Below are positions 17,303 to 25,003 of a DNA stretch of 64,000 nt, piece by piece. How positions within the stretch are numbered: position 1 is the first letter of the stretch; each line of letters starts with the position of its first letter. The notes beneath the pieces were generated by a model that was not told the DNA's origin, did no database searches, and saw nothing but the letters and a program-made list of their open reading frames with translations. Origin of the DNA: Hymenobacter artigasi (GTDB lineage Bacteria > Bacteroidota > Bacteroidia > Cytophagales > Hymenobacteraceae). The translations under genes were made by a program, and so were the position numbers. The stretch is taken from positions 372,001 to 436,000 of the forward strand of contig NZ_JAAVTK010000003.1 in NCBI RefSeq assembly GCF_012275535.1, written 5' to 3'.

Positions 17303-19396
17303 ATGACGCCGGCTCTCTACCCACCCAGCCCGGCCAGTTTGCCGGCTGGTTTCACGCGCCCCTCGGGCCGCTACATGGGGCTTGTGGCCGCCATGCTGGC
17401 GAGCATTCTGCTGTTTCTGGTGCTGTATGCGGCACTGCTGGCCGGGGCGGCGGGCCTGGTTTACCTCACGCTCACGCATCATTTCGAAAGCTATGGGCTG
17501 TGGACGGGCCTGTTCCACCTGGGCTGCGTGGTGGCCGCGCTCATGCTGGTGGCCTTCCTGCTGAAAGCGCTGTTTAAGCGCGGGCCCATTAGCTACCTGA
17601 GCCAGCACCCGCGCCTGAGCCGGGAGGCGCATCCGGCGCTGTTTGCGTTCGTAGACCAGCTCTGCGCCGAGGCGGGGGCCGACCGCCCGAAGTACATCTG
17701 CGTGAGCTCCGAAGTGAACGCGGCGGTGTTTTATGACAACGCCACGCGCAGCCTGTTCTGGCCCACGCGCAAAAACCTGCTCATTGGACTGGGGCTGGTT
17801 AATGGCCTCACGCTCTCGGAGTTTAAGGCGGTGCTGGCCCACGAGTTTGGCCACTTTGCGCAGCGCAGCATGCGTCTTGGCTCCTACGTGAACACGGCCA
17901 GCCGCCTGATTCACGACATGGTGTACGAGCGCGACAAATGGGACGAAATGCTGGTGCAGTGGCGGGCGCTCGACATTCGCGTGTCGGCGGCCGCGTGGCT
18001 GATAACGGCCCTGGTCTGGGTGATGCGCAAGCTGCTGCAGCTGGCTTATCAAGGCATACACTTGGTGCACGCCTCCCTTTCGCGGGAAATGGAATTTCAG
18101 GCCGACCGCGTGGCCGTGAGCCTGGCCGGCTCCGATGCCATGTGCCAGGTGCTCTATCAGTTGGGGCCGGTGAGCACGGCGCTGGGCGCGGCCACCGGGC
18201 AGTTGGGCATGGCCCTGGAGCACAAGCTCGCCACCGATGACGTGTTCTACCACCAGTCGGTGTACCTGGCCGAAAACCTGGCCCAGCGCGAAGCCCCGGC
18301 CCCGCCCGCACCCGGCGAGCCGCGCCGCCTGTTCCGGCCCGACGAAGTGAATGTGGTGGAGATGTACGCCAGCCACCCCGCCGACTACCTGCGCGAGGAG
18401 CAGGCCCAGGCCCACCCCGTGCCCGGCCCCACCGACGAGCGCTCGGCCTGGCTGCTATTCAACAACCCGGAGGAGCTGCGCCGGCTCGTGACCCAGTGCA
18501 TCTACCCGGAGGCAGCGGCCGGCAAGGCCCCCGAAGTGCGGCCGGCGGCTGAAATCGAGGCCTTCCTAGCCGCCGAGCGGGCCGAAATCACCTACGCGCC
18601 GATGTACGGCGGCACCTACGAGCAACGCATTATCACCACCCTCAACCCCGATAAGCTGGCCGACTTGGTAGATACCACTGCCCTGCCGGCGGGCACGCTG
18701 GCGGAAGCCCGCACCGCCCTCTTCGGCCCCGAGCTGAAGGCCCGCACCGACGCCCACACCGCTCGCCAGGCCAATTTACAGAAGCTGGCCCTGTTCCGGC
18801 AGGGCCATACCAAGGACAAGTTCTTCACCGTGGCCGGCACCCGCTACCCCGCCACCGAAGCCGCCACCGTGGCCGCCCGCCTGGAGCGCGAAAACGAGCT
18901 TTACCGCGCCGAATGCGCCGATTTTGACCGGCAGACGGCCTTACTCCATCACCACTTATTTGCCCAGGCCCCTGCGGCGCAGCGCGAGGAGTGGCTGGCC
19001 CGCTTCCGCTTTCAGTTCGGCATTCAGCGCGCCTATGAAACGGTACGCAGCGTGGATATGGAGGCCCACCGCCTGGTTTTTCAGATTCAGCAGCAGGACA
19101 CCATTCAGGAAGCCGATGTGGCGCGCTACGTGGCTGATTTTGAACAGCTCCGCACGCTGCTTGACGTAGCACTGGAAGAGGCCCGCACGGTGCCAATGCT
19201 ACCACTGGCCCATCTGGAAGGCTTTGCCACGCTCACCGATTTTGTGTTGCAAAACCGGGCGCTTCCCCAGTACGCCACCTTCACCAATGAGTGGATTAAC
19301 ACCTTCCTGAGCGGCACCACCCTGAGCGAGGAGCGGATGCGGCGGCTGTATTTCAAGAACCTGGGCGTGCTGCTCCGCTTGCAGGAGGCCGTGTAG
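17303..19396 (+). CDS. M48 family membrane metallopeptidase
   Basis: 697 residues from the ATG at 17303; the frame is open further upstream, but only with a GTG and no family similarity. Two N-terminal membrane helices (about 25-57 and 65-90) precede the zinc-protease domain. HEFGH (180-184, in VLAHEFGHFAQRS) binds zinc, and the helices at 225-255 are followed by SREMEFQADRVAVSLAGSDA, which supplies the third ligand Glu. The arrangement is that of HtpX/Ste24-like peptidases facing the cytoplasm. The long C-terminal region (about 330-697) is helical and charged, with no recognised domain. A role in membrane protein quality control is plausible by family. Confidence 0.88.
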   Translation: MTPALYPPSPASLPAGFTRPSGRYMGLVAAMLASILLFLVLYAALLAGAAGLVYLTLTHHFESYGLWTGLFHLGCVVAALMLVAFLLKALFKRGPISYLSQHPRLSREAHPALFAFVDQLCAEAGADRPKYICVSSEVNAAVFYDNATRSLFWPTRKNLLIGLGLVNGLTLSEFKAVLAHEFGHFAQRSMRLGSYVNTASRLIHDMVYERDKWDEMLVQWRALDIRVSAAAWLITALVWVMRKLLQLAYQGIHLVHASLSREMEFQADRVAVSLAGSDAMCQVLYQLGPVSTALGAATGQLGMALEHKLATDDVFYHQSVYLAENLAQREAPAPPAPGEPRRLFRPDEVNVVEMYASHPADYLREEQAQAHPVPGPTDERSAWLLFNNPEELRRLVTQCIYPEAAAGKAPEVRPAAEIEAFLAAERAEITYAPMYGGTYEQRIITTLNPDKLADLVDTTALPAGTLAEARTALFGPELKARTDAHTARQANLQKLALFRQGHTKDKFFTVAGTRYPATEAATVAARLERENELYRAECADFDRQTALLHHHLFAQAPAAQREEWLARFRFQFGIQRAYETVRSVDMEAHRLVFQIQQQDTIQEADVARYVADFEQLRTLLDVALEEARTVPMLPLAHLEGFATLTDFVLQNRALPQYATFTNEWINTFLSGTTLSEERMRRLYFKNLGVLLRLQEAV

Positions 19397-19423
19397 CAAA
19401 GCAGCCGGCCGCTTTTCCGGAAT

Positions 19424-20191
19424 CTACCGCCCAAACACGGCCGCGGCCAGCGCCAGCACGGCCCGGCGCGTGGCCTCCGGCTGCTCCAGGTACGAGAGGT
19501 GCCCGCTGCCCTCCAGGAACAGCGCCGCGCCCACCGGCGGCAGGGCAGCCTGGCGCACGGCATCATCGAAATGCACGGCCACGTCGTGCTTGCCAGCCAC
19601 CAGCAGCACCGGGAAAGGGGCTTTGGCCAGCACCTGAGTGCGCTCGGGGCGGGCGGCCATACCACGCAAGGCGCCGGTGATGGTGCTGGCGGGCGTGGCC
19701 TTGCCGATTTCTTCGAGCAGGCCGCGGGCATCGGTCAGCTTGTCGCGGTTGGGGGGCGCGAAGAGCGGGCGCACGAACGATTCCATGAACTTGCCCACGC
19801 CGTGGCGCTCCACGAAGCTGATGTTTTTCTCGCGGTTCTGGCGTTTCTCGTCGGTATCGGGCAGGGCCGTGGAGTTGATGAGGGCCAGGCCGGCCACGCG
19901 CTGGGGCCAGCGCTCGGCCAGGGCCAGGGCCACGTAGCCGCCCATGCTGTGGCACACGAGCAGCACGGGGTCGGGGCAGCCTTTCTGGTTGAGGTAGTCG
20001 ATGACGTGCCGCGCCTGCGCTTCCATCGAAAAATCGGGCACCGGGGCCAGGTTGGTGCCGTGGCCGGGCAGGTTGGGGGCGAGCAGCCGGTAGCCGTCGG
20101 GAAAAGTGCGGGTGAAGTCGGTCCACACCTCCCGGCTTTCGGCAAAGCCGTGGAGGAAAACGATGGTGGGCGGGTTAGAAGCGGGCGTCAT
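19424..20191 (-). CDS. Alpha/beta-fold hydrolase
   Basis: 255 residues starting MTPASNPPTIVFLHGFAES. HG (14-15) gives the oxyanion hole, and LLVCHSMGGYVALAL is the nucleophile elbow (Ser82). The Asp is probably in VAGKHDVAVHF and the His in GSGHLSYLEQP near the C-terminus. The substrate is unknown; relatives include esterases and haloperoxidase-like enzymes. The frame extends to 20224, but a -7 box (20197-20204) lies between that ATG and this one, which decides the start. It follows lacI on the same strand by 40 bp and converges on the M48 gene. Confidence 0.88.
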   Translation of the reverse strand: MTPASNPPTIVFLHGFAESREVWTDFTRTFPDGYRLLAPNLPGHGTNLAPVPDFSMEAQARHVIDYLNQKGCPDPVLLVCHSMGGYVALALAERWPQRVAGLALINSTALPDTDEKRQNREKNISFVERHGVGKFMESFVRPLFAPPNRDKLTDARGLLEEIGKATPASTITGALRGMAARPERTQVLAKAPFPVLLVAGKHDVAVHFDDAVRQAALPPVGAALFLEGSGHLSYLEQPEATRRAVLALAAAVFGR

Positions 20192-20196
20192 ACGGG

Positions 20197-20204
20197 CAAA
20201 AGTA
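20197..20204 (-). promoter_or_regulatory. -7 promoter box of the alpha/beta hydrolase
   Basis: TACTTTTG on the minus strand ends 5 bp before the ATG at 20191. Transcription would begin at or next to the start codon, giving a leaderless mRNA. Confidence 0.5.
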
Positions 20205-20231
20205 ACGTTTCGGCCTTTTCGCATCTACAAT

Positions 20232-21308
20232 TTATTTCGCGCCCTGCTCCACCTGCCGCACCGACGACTCCCGCACGAACAGCTGCGGCTGCAACACCAC
20301 CTGCCGCTGCGAAAACGCCGTGCCCTCGGCCGCTACTAAATCGGTGAAGAGGCGGAAGGCGGCCTGACCCATTTCCTCGCAGCGCTGGTCTACGGAGGTG
20401 AGGTTGGGCTCGGCCACCATGGTCAGGTCCTCGTTGCTGAAGCCGGCCAGGGCCACATCCTGCGGCACGCGCAGGCCCCGGCTTTTCAGCACCTGGAGGG
20501 CGCCGAGAATAGCCGAGTCGCCGGCCGCGAACACGGCGTCGGGGGGAGTGGATAGGGATAGGAGCGTTTGCATACAGGCCCGGCCGCCCTCCAGGGTCAT
20601 GTCGCAGGCAATAATCAGGCTTTGATCCGGGGCAAGGCCGTGGCTTTGCAGGGCGTCGAGGTAGCCCTGGCGGCGGTTACGGTAAATATTGATGTGCTGC
20701 GGGCCGGCCAGGTGCGCCACGCGGCGGCAGCCCTGCTCCAGCAGGTGGCGGGTGGCCTGGAGGGCCCCATCCTGGTCGTTGAGCACCACGGCATTTACGC
20801 TTTCGCCCTCCAGCAAGCGGTCGAAAAACACCAGCGGCACCCCACGCCGGAGCACCTTGTCGAAGTGCCGCAAATCGAGCGTGGTGCGCGAAACCGACAC
20901 CAGAATACCCGCCACCTGCGCGCTAAGCAGCGTTTCGAGATTTTTGCGCTCCTGGGCAACGTCTTCGCTCGACTGGCAGATGATGACGCTGTAGCCGGCC
21001 TTGCTGGCCGCCGTTTCGATGCCGTGCACCACCGAAGCAAAAAAGCGTCCTTCGATGTGGGGCACAATCACGCCCAGCAGCGTACTGGTGCCTTTGCGCA
21101 GCGACGAGGCCATGCGGTTGGGCTGGTAGTTCAGCTTTTTGGCCAGCTTGAGCACGGCCTGCTTGGTGGCCGGCCCAATGCTGTGGTGGTCGCTCAGGGC
21201 CCGCGAAATCGTGGTCATCGACACGCCCAGCTCCCGGGCCAAATCGGCCATGGAAACCGGGCTGTGGCCCGCGTCGGATGGTTTGGCAGAAGGGCGGCGT
21301 CCAGCCAT
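20232..21308 (-). CDS. LacI family transcriptional regulator
   Basis: 358 residues from the ATG at 21308; the upstream ATG at 21416 adds 36 residues with no family similarity. A helix-turn-helix at about 18-38 (SMADLARELGVSMTTISRAL) and the hinge helix NYQPNRMASSLRKG are typical. The sugar-binding core (TLLGVIVPHIEGRFFASVVHGIE onwards, through GYLDALQSHGL and DVALAGFSNEDL to NLTSVDQRCEEMGQAAFRL) is complete. The gene is divergent from tal-pgi, 202 bp apart, and upstream of the alpha/beta hydrolase. By arrangement it may control the tal-pgi fusion in response to a carbohydrate; the effector is unknown. Confidence 0.93.
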   Translation of the reverse strand: MAGRRPSAKPSDAGHSPVSMADLARELGVSMTTISRALSDHHSIGPATKQAVLKLAKKLNYQPNRMASSLRKGTSTLLGVIVPHIEGRFFASVVHGIETAASKAGYSVIICQSSEDVAQERKNLETLLSAQVAGILVSVSRTTLDLRHFDKVLRRGVPLVFFDRLLEGESVNAVVLNDQDGALQATRHLLEQGCRRVAHLAGPQHINIYRNRRQGYLDALQSHGLAPDQSLIIACDMTLEGGRACMQTLLSLSTPPDAVFAAGDSAILGALQVLKSRGLRVPQDVALAGFSNEDLTMVAEPNLTSVDQRCEEMGQAAFRLFTDLVAAEGTAFSQRQVVLQPQLFVRESSVRQVEQGAK

Positions 21309-21359
21309 TTTAATGATGCGATAAATAGCAATGCAGTGCGTAAAGCTAGTGGAAGTGCC

Positions 21360-21370
21360 GCAACGATTGC
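21360..21370. promoter_or_regulatory. Possible LacI-type operator
   Basis: GCAACGATTGC has GCAA/TTGC half-sites around a short centre containing CG, as LacI-family operators often do. It lies between lacI and tal-pgi. This is an inference from a short motif. Confidence 0.25.
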
Positions 21371-21510
21371 CTGACGGCCTGATGCAAACCTGCCCGCCAG
21401 CCGTATAAGGACGCAACTTTTATTGTCAATCTCTCAATTACGCCGGCCGAAACGGTACAACAACGCCCGTCTTTCCGGACCTTTGGCCCCTCTGAACCAA
21501 TTGCGACTCT

Positions 21511-24333
21511 ATGAACCCTCTCGTTGACATCCGCCAGTTCGACCAAAGCCTGTGGCTGGACTTTATTAGCCGCCCCATCATCATCGACGGCAAGCTCCAG
21601 CACCGCATCAGCACCGAAGCCCTGCGCGGCGTGACCTCCAACCCGGCCATTTTTGCCAAGTCCATCGGCGATACCGCCGACTATGATTCGGCCATCAAGG
21701 CGCTGGCGGTGCAGGGCAAAACCACCGACGAAATCTACACCAACCTGGCCGTATCCGACGTGCAGGCGGCCACCGACCTGTTCCGGCCCCTCTACGACGG
21801 CCCCGACCACGGCTCCGACGGCTACGTGAGCCTCGAAGTTTCGCCTGAGCTGGTGAATGACACCGAAGGCACCATTGCTGAGGCCCTGGCCCTGTGGAAA
21901 GCTGTGGACCGCCCCAACGTGATGATAAAAGTGCCGGCCACGCTGGAGGGTCTGCCCGCCATCCGCCGCCTCATCTCGGAGGGCGTGAACGTGAACGTGA
22001 CGCTGATTTTTGGCCTGGAGCGCTACCGTTTGGTGGCCGAGGCCTTTATCGCCGGCCTCGAAGACCGCGCTAAGGCCGGCAAGCCGCTGGCCCGCATCGA
22101 CTCGGTGGCCAGCTTTTTCCTGAGCCGCATCGACGTGCTGATTGACCCCATGCTGGAGAAAATTGCGGCTGAAGGCGGCGAGAAAGGTAAGCTGGCCGAA
22201 AGCCTCGTGGGCGAAGTGGCCCTGGCCAGCGCCAAACAGGCGTACCAGATTTACAAGGAGATTTTCGCGGGTCCGCGCTGGGAGGCGCTGGCCGCCCAGG
22301 GTGCTCCCACGCAGCGCCTGCTGTGGGCCAGCACCGGCAATAAAAACCCCAAATACGATAACCTGCGCTACGTAGACGGCCTCATCGGCCCGCATACCGT
22401 GAACACCGTGCCGGTGGAAACGCTGGACCTGTTCGGTAAAGAAGGCAAGGTGGCCGTGACCATCGAAGACAACCTCGACCAAGCCCGCAAAACCCTGAGC
22501 AGCCTACCCGAGTTGGGTTTGAACCTCGAAGAGTTGACCCAACACCTCGAAGAAGACGGCGCCACTAAGTTCAAGGAGCCCTTCGCCAAGCTCATGCAGT
22601 CCATCGAGAAGAAGCGCGCCCTGGCCGTGGAAGACCAGGTGGACGACTCCAAAATGGAGCTGGGGAAATACCAGGCCGCCGTGGATGCCCAGATTGCCAA
22701 GTTCAAGGCCGATGATTTCATCACCGGCTTCTGGGACAAGAAAGCGGACTTGTGGACGGCCGACGCCGACGGCCAGAAGAGCATCCGCAGCTTCATGGGC
22801 TGGCTGCGCGTGGCCGAAACCATGGTGGGCCGCGTGACTGAAATTGAGCAGTTTGTGCATTCGGTGCAGGCCGCCGGCTTCAAGCACGTGGTGGTAATGG
22901 GCATGGGCGGCAGCACGATGGCCCCCATCGTGTTCAAATCGGCTTTCGAGAAAGGCGAAAACGGCCTGCCGATGTCGGTGCTTGACACTACCGACCCCGG
23001 CGCGGTGCGCGCCATCGAAGCCTCGATTCCGCTGGCGGACACGCTGTTTATCGTGGCCAGCAAATCAGGCACCACGGCCGAGCCGCTGGCCTTCGGCGAC
23101 TATTTCTACGCCAAGGTGAAGGAGCTGAAGGGCGATAAGGCCGGCGAAAACTTCGTGGCCATCACCGACCCCGGCTCCAAGTTTGTGACCGATGCCACGG
23201 CCGCCAACTACCGCCACATCTTCCTCAACTTCCCCGAGGTGGGCGGCCGCTTCTCGGCCCTCACCTACTTCGGCCTGGTGCCGGCGGCCCTCTATGGCCT
23301 GCCGATTGGCGAGATTCTGGAGCGCGCCATTCTGATGATGCGCGCCTGCGGCGCCTACGGCGCTACCGATAAAAACCCCGGCCTGGAATTTGGCACCGCC
23401 CTGGGCGTGCTGGCCCAGCAGGGCCGCGACAAGCTCACCATCGTGGTGCCCGATGCCCTGCACGACCTCGGCCTGTGGCTGGAGCAGCTCATCGCCGAAA
23501 GCACCGGCAAGGAAGGCAAGGGTATTCTGCCCGTGGCCGGCGAGCCGCTGGGCGAACCCGCCATCTATGGCACCGACCGTGTGTTCGTGTACGTGGGCTA
23601 CAAGGGCCAGCGCGACGAGGTCAACACCGCCAAGCTGGACGCCCTGGCCGCCGCCGGCCACCCCGTCATCACGCTCTTGATGAAGGACTCTTTCGACCTC
23701 GGCCAGGAGTTCTACCGCTGGGAAGTGGCCACGGCCGTAGCCAGCGCCGTGTTCCAGATTAACCCCTTCGACCAGCCCAACGTGCAGGCCGCCAAAACGG
23801 CCACCGACAAGCTGATGAAGGCCGTGGAAGCCACCGGCCAGCTGCCCGAGGGCGACAAGCCAGCCGTCAGCGAAAACGGCGTGGATTACTACACCGCCGC
23901 CCACGGCGAAGGCGCCGCCGGTGTGCTGAAAGCCTTCTTCGCGCAAGCGAAGCCCGGCGATTTCATGTGCCTGCAGGCCTACCTGACCGAGACGCCCGCC
24001 GTGAGCGCCAGCCTGCTGGAGTTGCGCCAGCGCGTGCAGCAGGCGCTGCACATTGCCACTACCTCGGGCTATGGCCCACGCTTCCTGCACAGCACCGGCC
24101 AGTACCACAAGGGCGGCCCCAACACGGGCCTGTTCATCCAGTTCACCGACGACAACCCGCAGGACCTGGCCCTGCCCGGCCGCTCCTACACCTTCGGCAC
24201 CTTCAAAAATGCCCAGGCCCTCGGCGACCTGCAGGCCCTGCTCGACAACGACCGCCGCACCCTGCGCGTGAACCTCGGCAACGACGCCGAAGCCGGCCTG
24301 AAAACCATGCTGGCCGCGCTGGACCTGAAGTAA
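21511..24333 (+). CDS. tal-pgi: Bifunctional transaldolase / glucose-6-phosphate isomerase
   Basis: 940 residues with two fused enzymes. Residues 1 to about 375 are transaldolase: RGVTSNPAIFAKSI (39-52), the Schiff-base Lys140 in NVMIKVPATLEG, VNVNVTLIFGLERY and RIDSVASFFLSRID. From about 390 to 940 lies phosphoglucose isomerase: HVVVMGMGGSTMAP, FIVASKSGTTAEP, NPGLEFGTALGVLA and a C-terminal region containing TSGYGPRFLHSTGQYHKGG. Such fusions are known in several bacteria and link the non-oxidative pentose phosphate pathway to glycolysis in the cytoplasm (sedoheptulose-7-P + GAP to erythrose-4-P + F6P; F6P to G6P). Both active regions appear intact. The divergent LacI gene may control it. The ATG is preceded by GACCTTTG, a one-mismatch -7 box. 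Confidence 0.95.
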   Translation: MNPLVDIRQFDQSLWLDFISRPIIIDGKLQHRISTEALRGVTSNPAIFAKSIGDTADYDSAIKALAVQGKTTDEIYTNLAVSDVQAATDLFRPLYDGPDHGSDGYVSLEVSPELVNDTEGTIAEALALWKAVDRPNVMIKVPATLEGLPAIRRLISEGVNVNVTLIFGLERYRLVAEAFIAGLEDRAKAGKPLARIDSVASFFLSRIDVLIDPMLEKIAAEGGEKGKLAESLVGEVALASAKQAYQIYKEIFAGPRWEALAAQGAPTQRLLWASTGNKNPKYDNLRYVDGLIGPHTVNTVPVETLDLFGKEGKVAVTIEDNLDQARKTLSSLPELGLNLEELTQHLEEDGATKFKEPFAKLMQSIEKKRALAVEDQVDDSKMELGKYQAAVDAQIAKFKADDFITGFWDKKADLWTADADGQKSIRSFMGWLRVAETMVGRVTEIEQFVHSVQAAGFKHVVVMGMGGSTMAPIVFKSAFEKGENGLPMSVLDTTDPGAVRAIEASIPLADTLFIVASKSGTTAEPLAFGDYFYAKVKELKGDKAGENFVAITDPGSKFVTDATAANYRHIFLNFPEVGGRFSALTYFGLVPAALYGLPIGEILERAILMMRACGAYGATDKNPGLEFGTALGVLAQQGRDKLTIVVPDALHDLGLWLEQLIAESTGKEGKGILPVAGEPLGEPAIYGTDRVFVYVGYKGQRDEVNTAKLDALAAAGHPVITLLMKDSFDLGQEFYRWEVATAVASAVFQINPFDQPNVQAAKTATDKLMKAVEATGQLPEGDKPAVSENGVDYYTAAHGEGAAGVLKAFFAQAKPGDFMCLQAYLTETPAVSASLLELRQRVQQALHIATTSGYGPRFLHSTGQYHKGGPNTGLFIQFTDDNPQDLALPGRSYTFGTFKNAQALGDLQALLDNDRRTLRVNLGNDAEAGLKTMLAALDLK

Positions 24334-24356
24334 CCCCCGTAGCTTCGGCTGCAACT

Positions 24357-24401
24357 ACCACGCGGCGGTTCCCGGCAACGGGGGCCGCCGCGTGGTACTT
24401 T
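24357..24401 (+). terminator. Strong hairpin after tal-pgi
   Basis: ACCACGCGGCGG (24357-24368) pairs perfectly with CCGCCGCGTGGT (24385-24396), followed by ACTTTT. A rho-independent terminator is likely. Confidence 0.7.
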
Positions 24402-24403
24402 TG
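24396..24403 (+). promoter_or_regulatory. -7 promoter box ahead of the AAA ATPase remnant
   Basis: TACTTTTG, 25 bp before the remnant ATG at 24429. It overlaps the 3' edge of the tal-pgi hairpin and was presumably the promoter of the lost gene. Confidence 0.4.
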
Positions 24404-24428
24404 GGCCCATCCCTTTGTTGAGAATCCC

Positions 24429-24516
24429 ATGAATGAGCAACTAGCTTTCAGGAATTTCGGCCCGATAAAAGCCGCCACCGTGGACTTTAAGTGCGTCACC
24501 GTTTTCATCGGTATAT
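24429..24516 (+). pseudogene. N-terminal remnant of an AAA-type ATPase gene
   Basis: The frame MNEQLAFRNFGPIKAATVDF, followed by K-CVTVFIG, looks like the first 30 residues of AAA_15/RecF-like ATPases (x-FRNFGPIK...VTVFIGPQGSGKST). It breaks exactly where the Walker A motif should start and reaches a stop at 24524. Sequence on the far side belongs to a different gene on the other strand. I read this as the 5' stub left by a deletion or rearrangement. Confidence 0.55.
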
Positions 24517-24710
24517 TCGGGTAATAGGCATAGGGCCAAGCCCTCAAGATTCGCCGGGGCGGACGTGGAGCCGGTAGTATTCACGGCCAAGCCCACAGTC
24601 TGAGCGGCAGGTATGCTTTGCGCTACGCGGCGTAACGCGGCCTTTAGGCCTTCAAGGTAATCGAGCGGATGCTGGCGTAAATATTTTTTGGCGGGATTGC
24701 AGTATTGCAT
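24517..24710 (-). pseudogene. Ribulokinase (araB-like) internal fragment
   Basis: The minus strand encodes QYCNPAKKYLRQHPLDYLEG, then LKAALRRVAQS...GLAVNTTGSTSAPANLEGLALCLLPEY. This matches the region of bacterial ribulokinase around QFRQHPLDYLE and VDTTGSTPV. Only about 65 codons remain: both the start (FGTDS region) and everything after LLPEY are missing. The cut at LLPEY coincides with the end of the AAA-ATPase stub, so two gene remnants are joined head to head. It is a non-functional relic of an L-arabinose (ribulose) pathway gene. Confidence 0.6.
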
Positions 24711-24933
24711 TGTCTTACAGCGGACGCTCCCTATGTGGCACAGGCTACGAAGGAAAATACAAGCTTAGCATCAGCCGCAACCGTGCTGGCGAAGCGGCTG
24801 TCTGCAACGACCAGAATACCATTGACAGTGTCCTTCACCAAAATGGTTTTTATTGGCTGTCTTAAATCTAAGCAAAACACTTCCTCTGAAATGCCCTCGG
24901 TTGCCAGCCGCAAGCAGCGGCCTGCCCAAACGC
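24711..24933. other. Gene-poor scar region
   Basis: Between the araB fragment and the next terminator. A minus-strand frame (24731-24952) is open, but I recognise no family in it. It probably belongs to the same rearrangement scar. Confidence 0.4.
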
Positions 24934-24971
24934 AAAAAAGCCTGAAACCCACTTGGGTTTCAGGCTTTTTT
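24934..24971 (-). terminator. Terminator of the T9SS Ig-like protein gene
   Basis: AAAAAAGCCTGAAACCC and GGGTTTCAGGCTTTTTT are perfectly complementary with a 4-nt loop. U-tracts exist on both strands; the minus-strand gene ends 33 bp away. Confidence 0.85.
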
Positions 24972-25003
24972 GCAAGCCAGTAACGGTTGGTAAGCAGCGG
25001 CCT

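Noticed and set aside
24731-24952. 73-codon minus-strand ORF in the scar region
   Set aside because: No recognisable family; may be chance or relic sequence, and its beginning overlaps a terminator.
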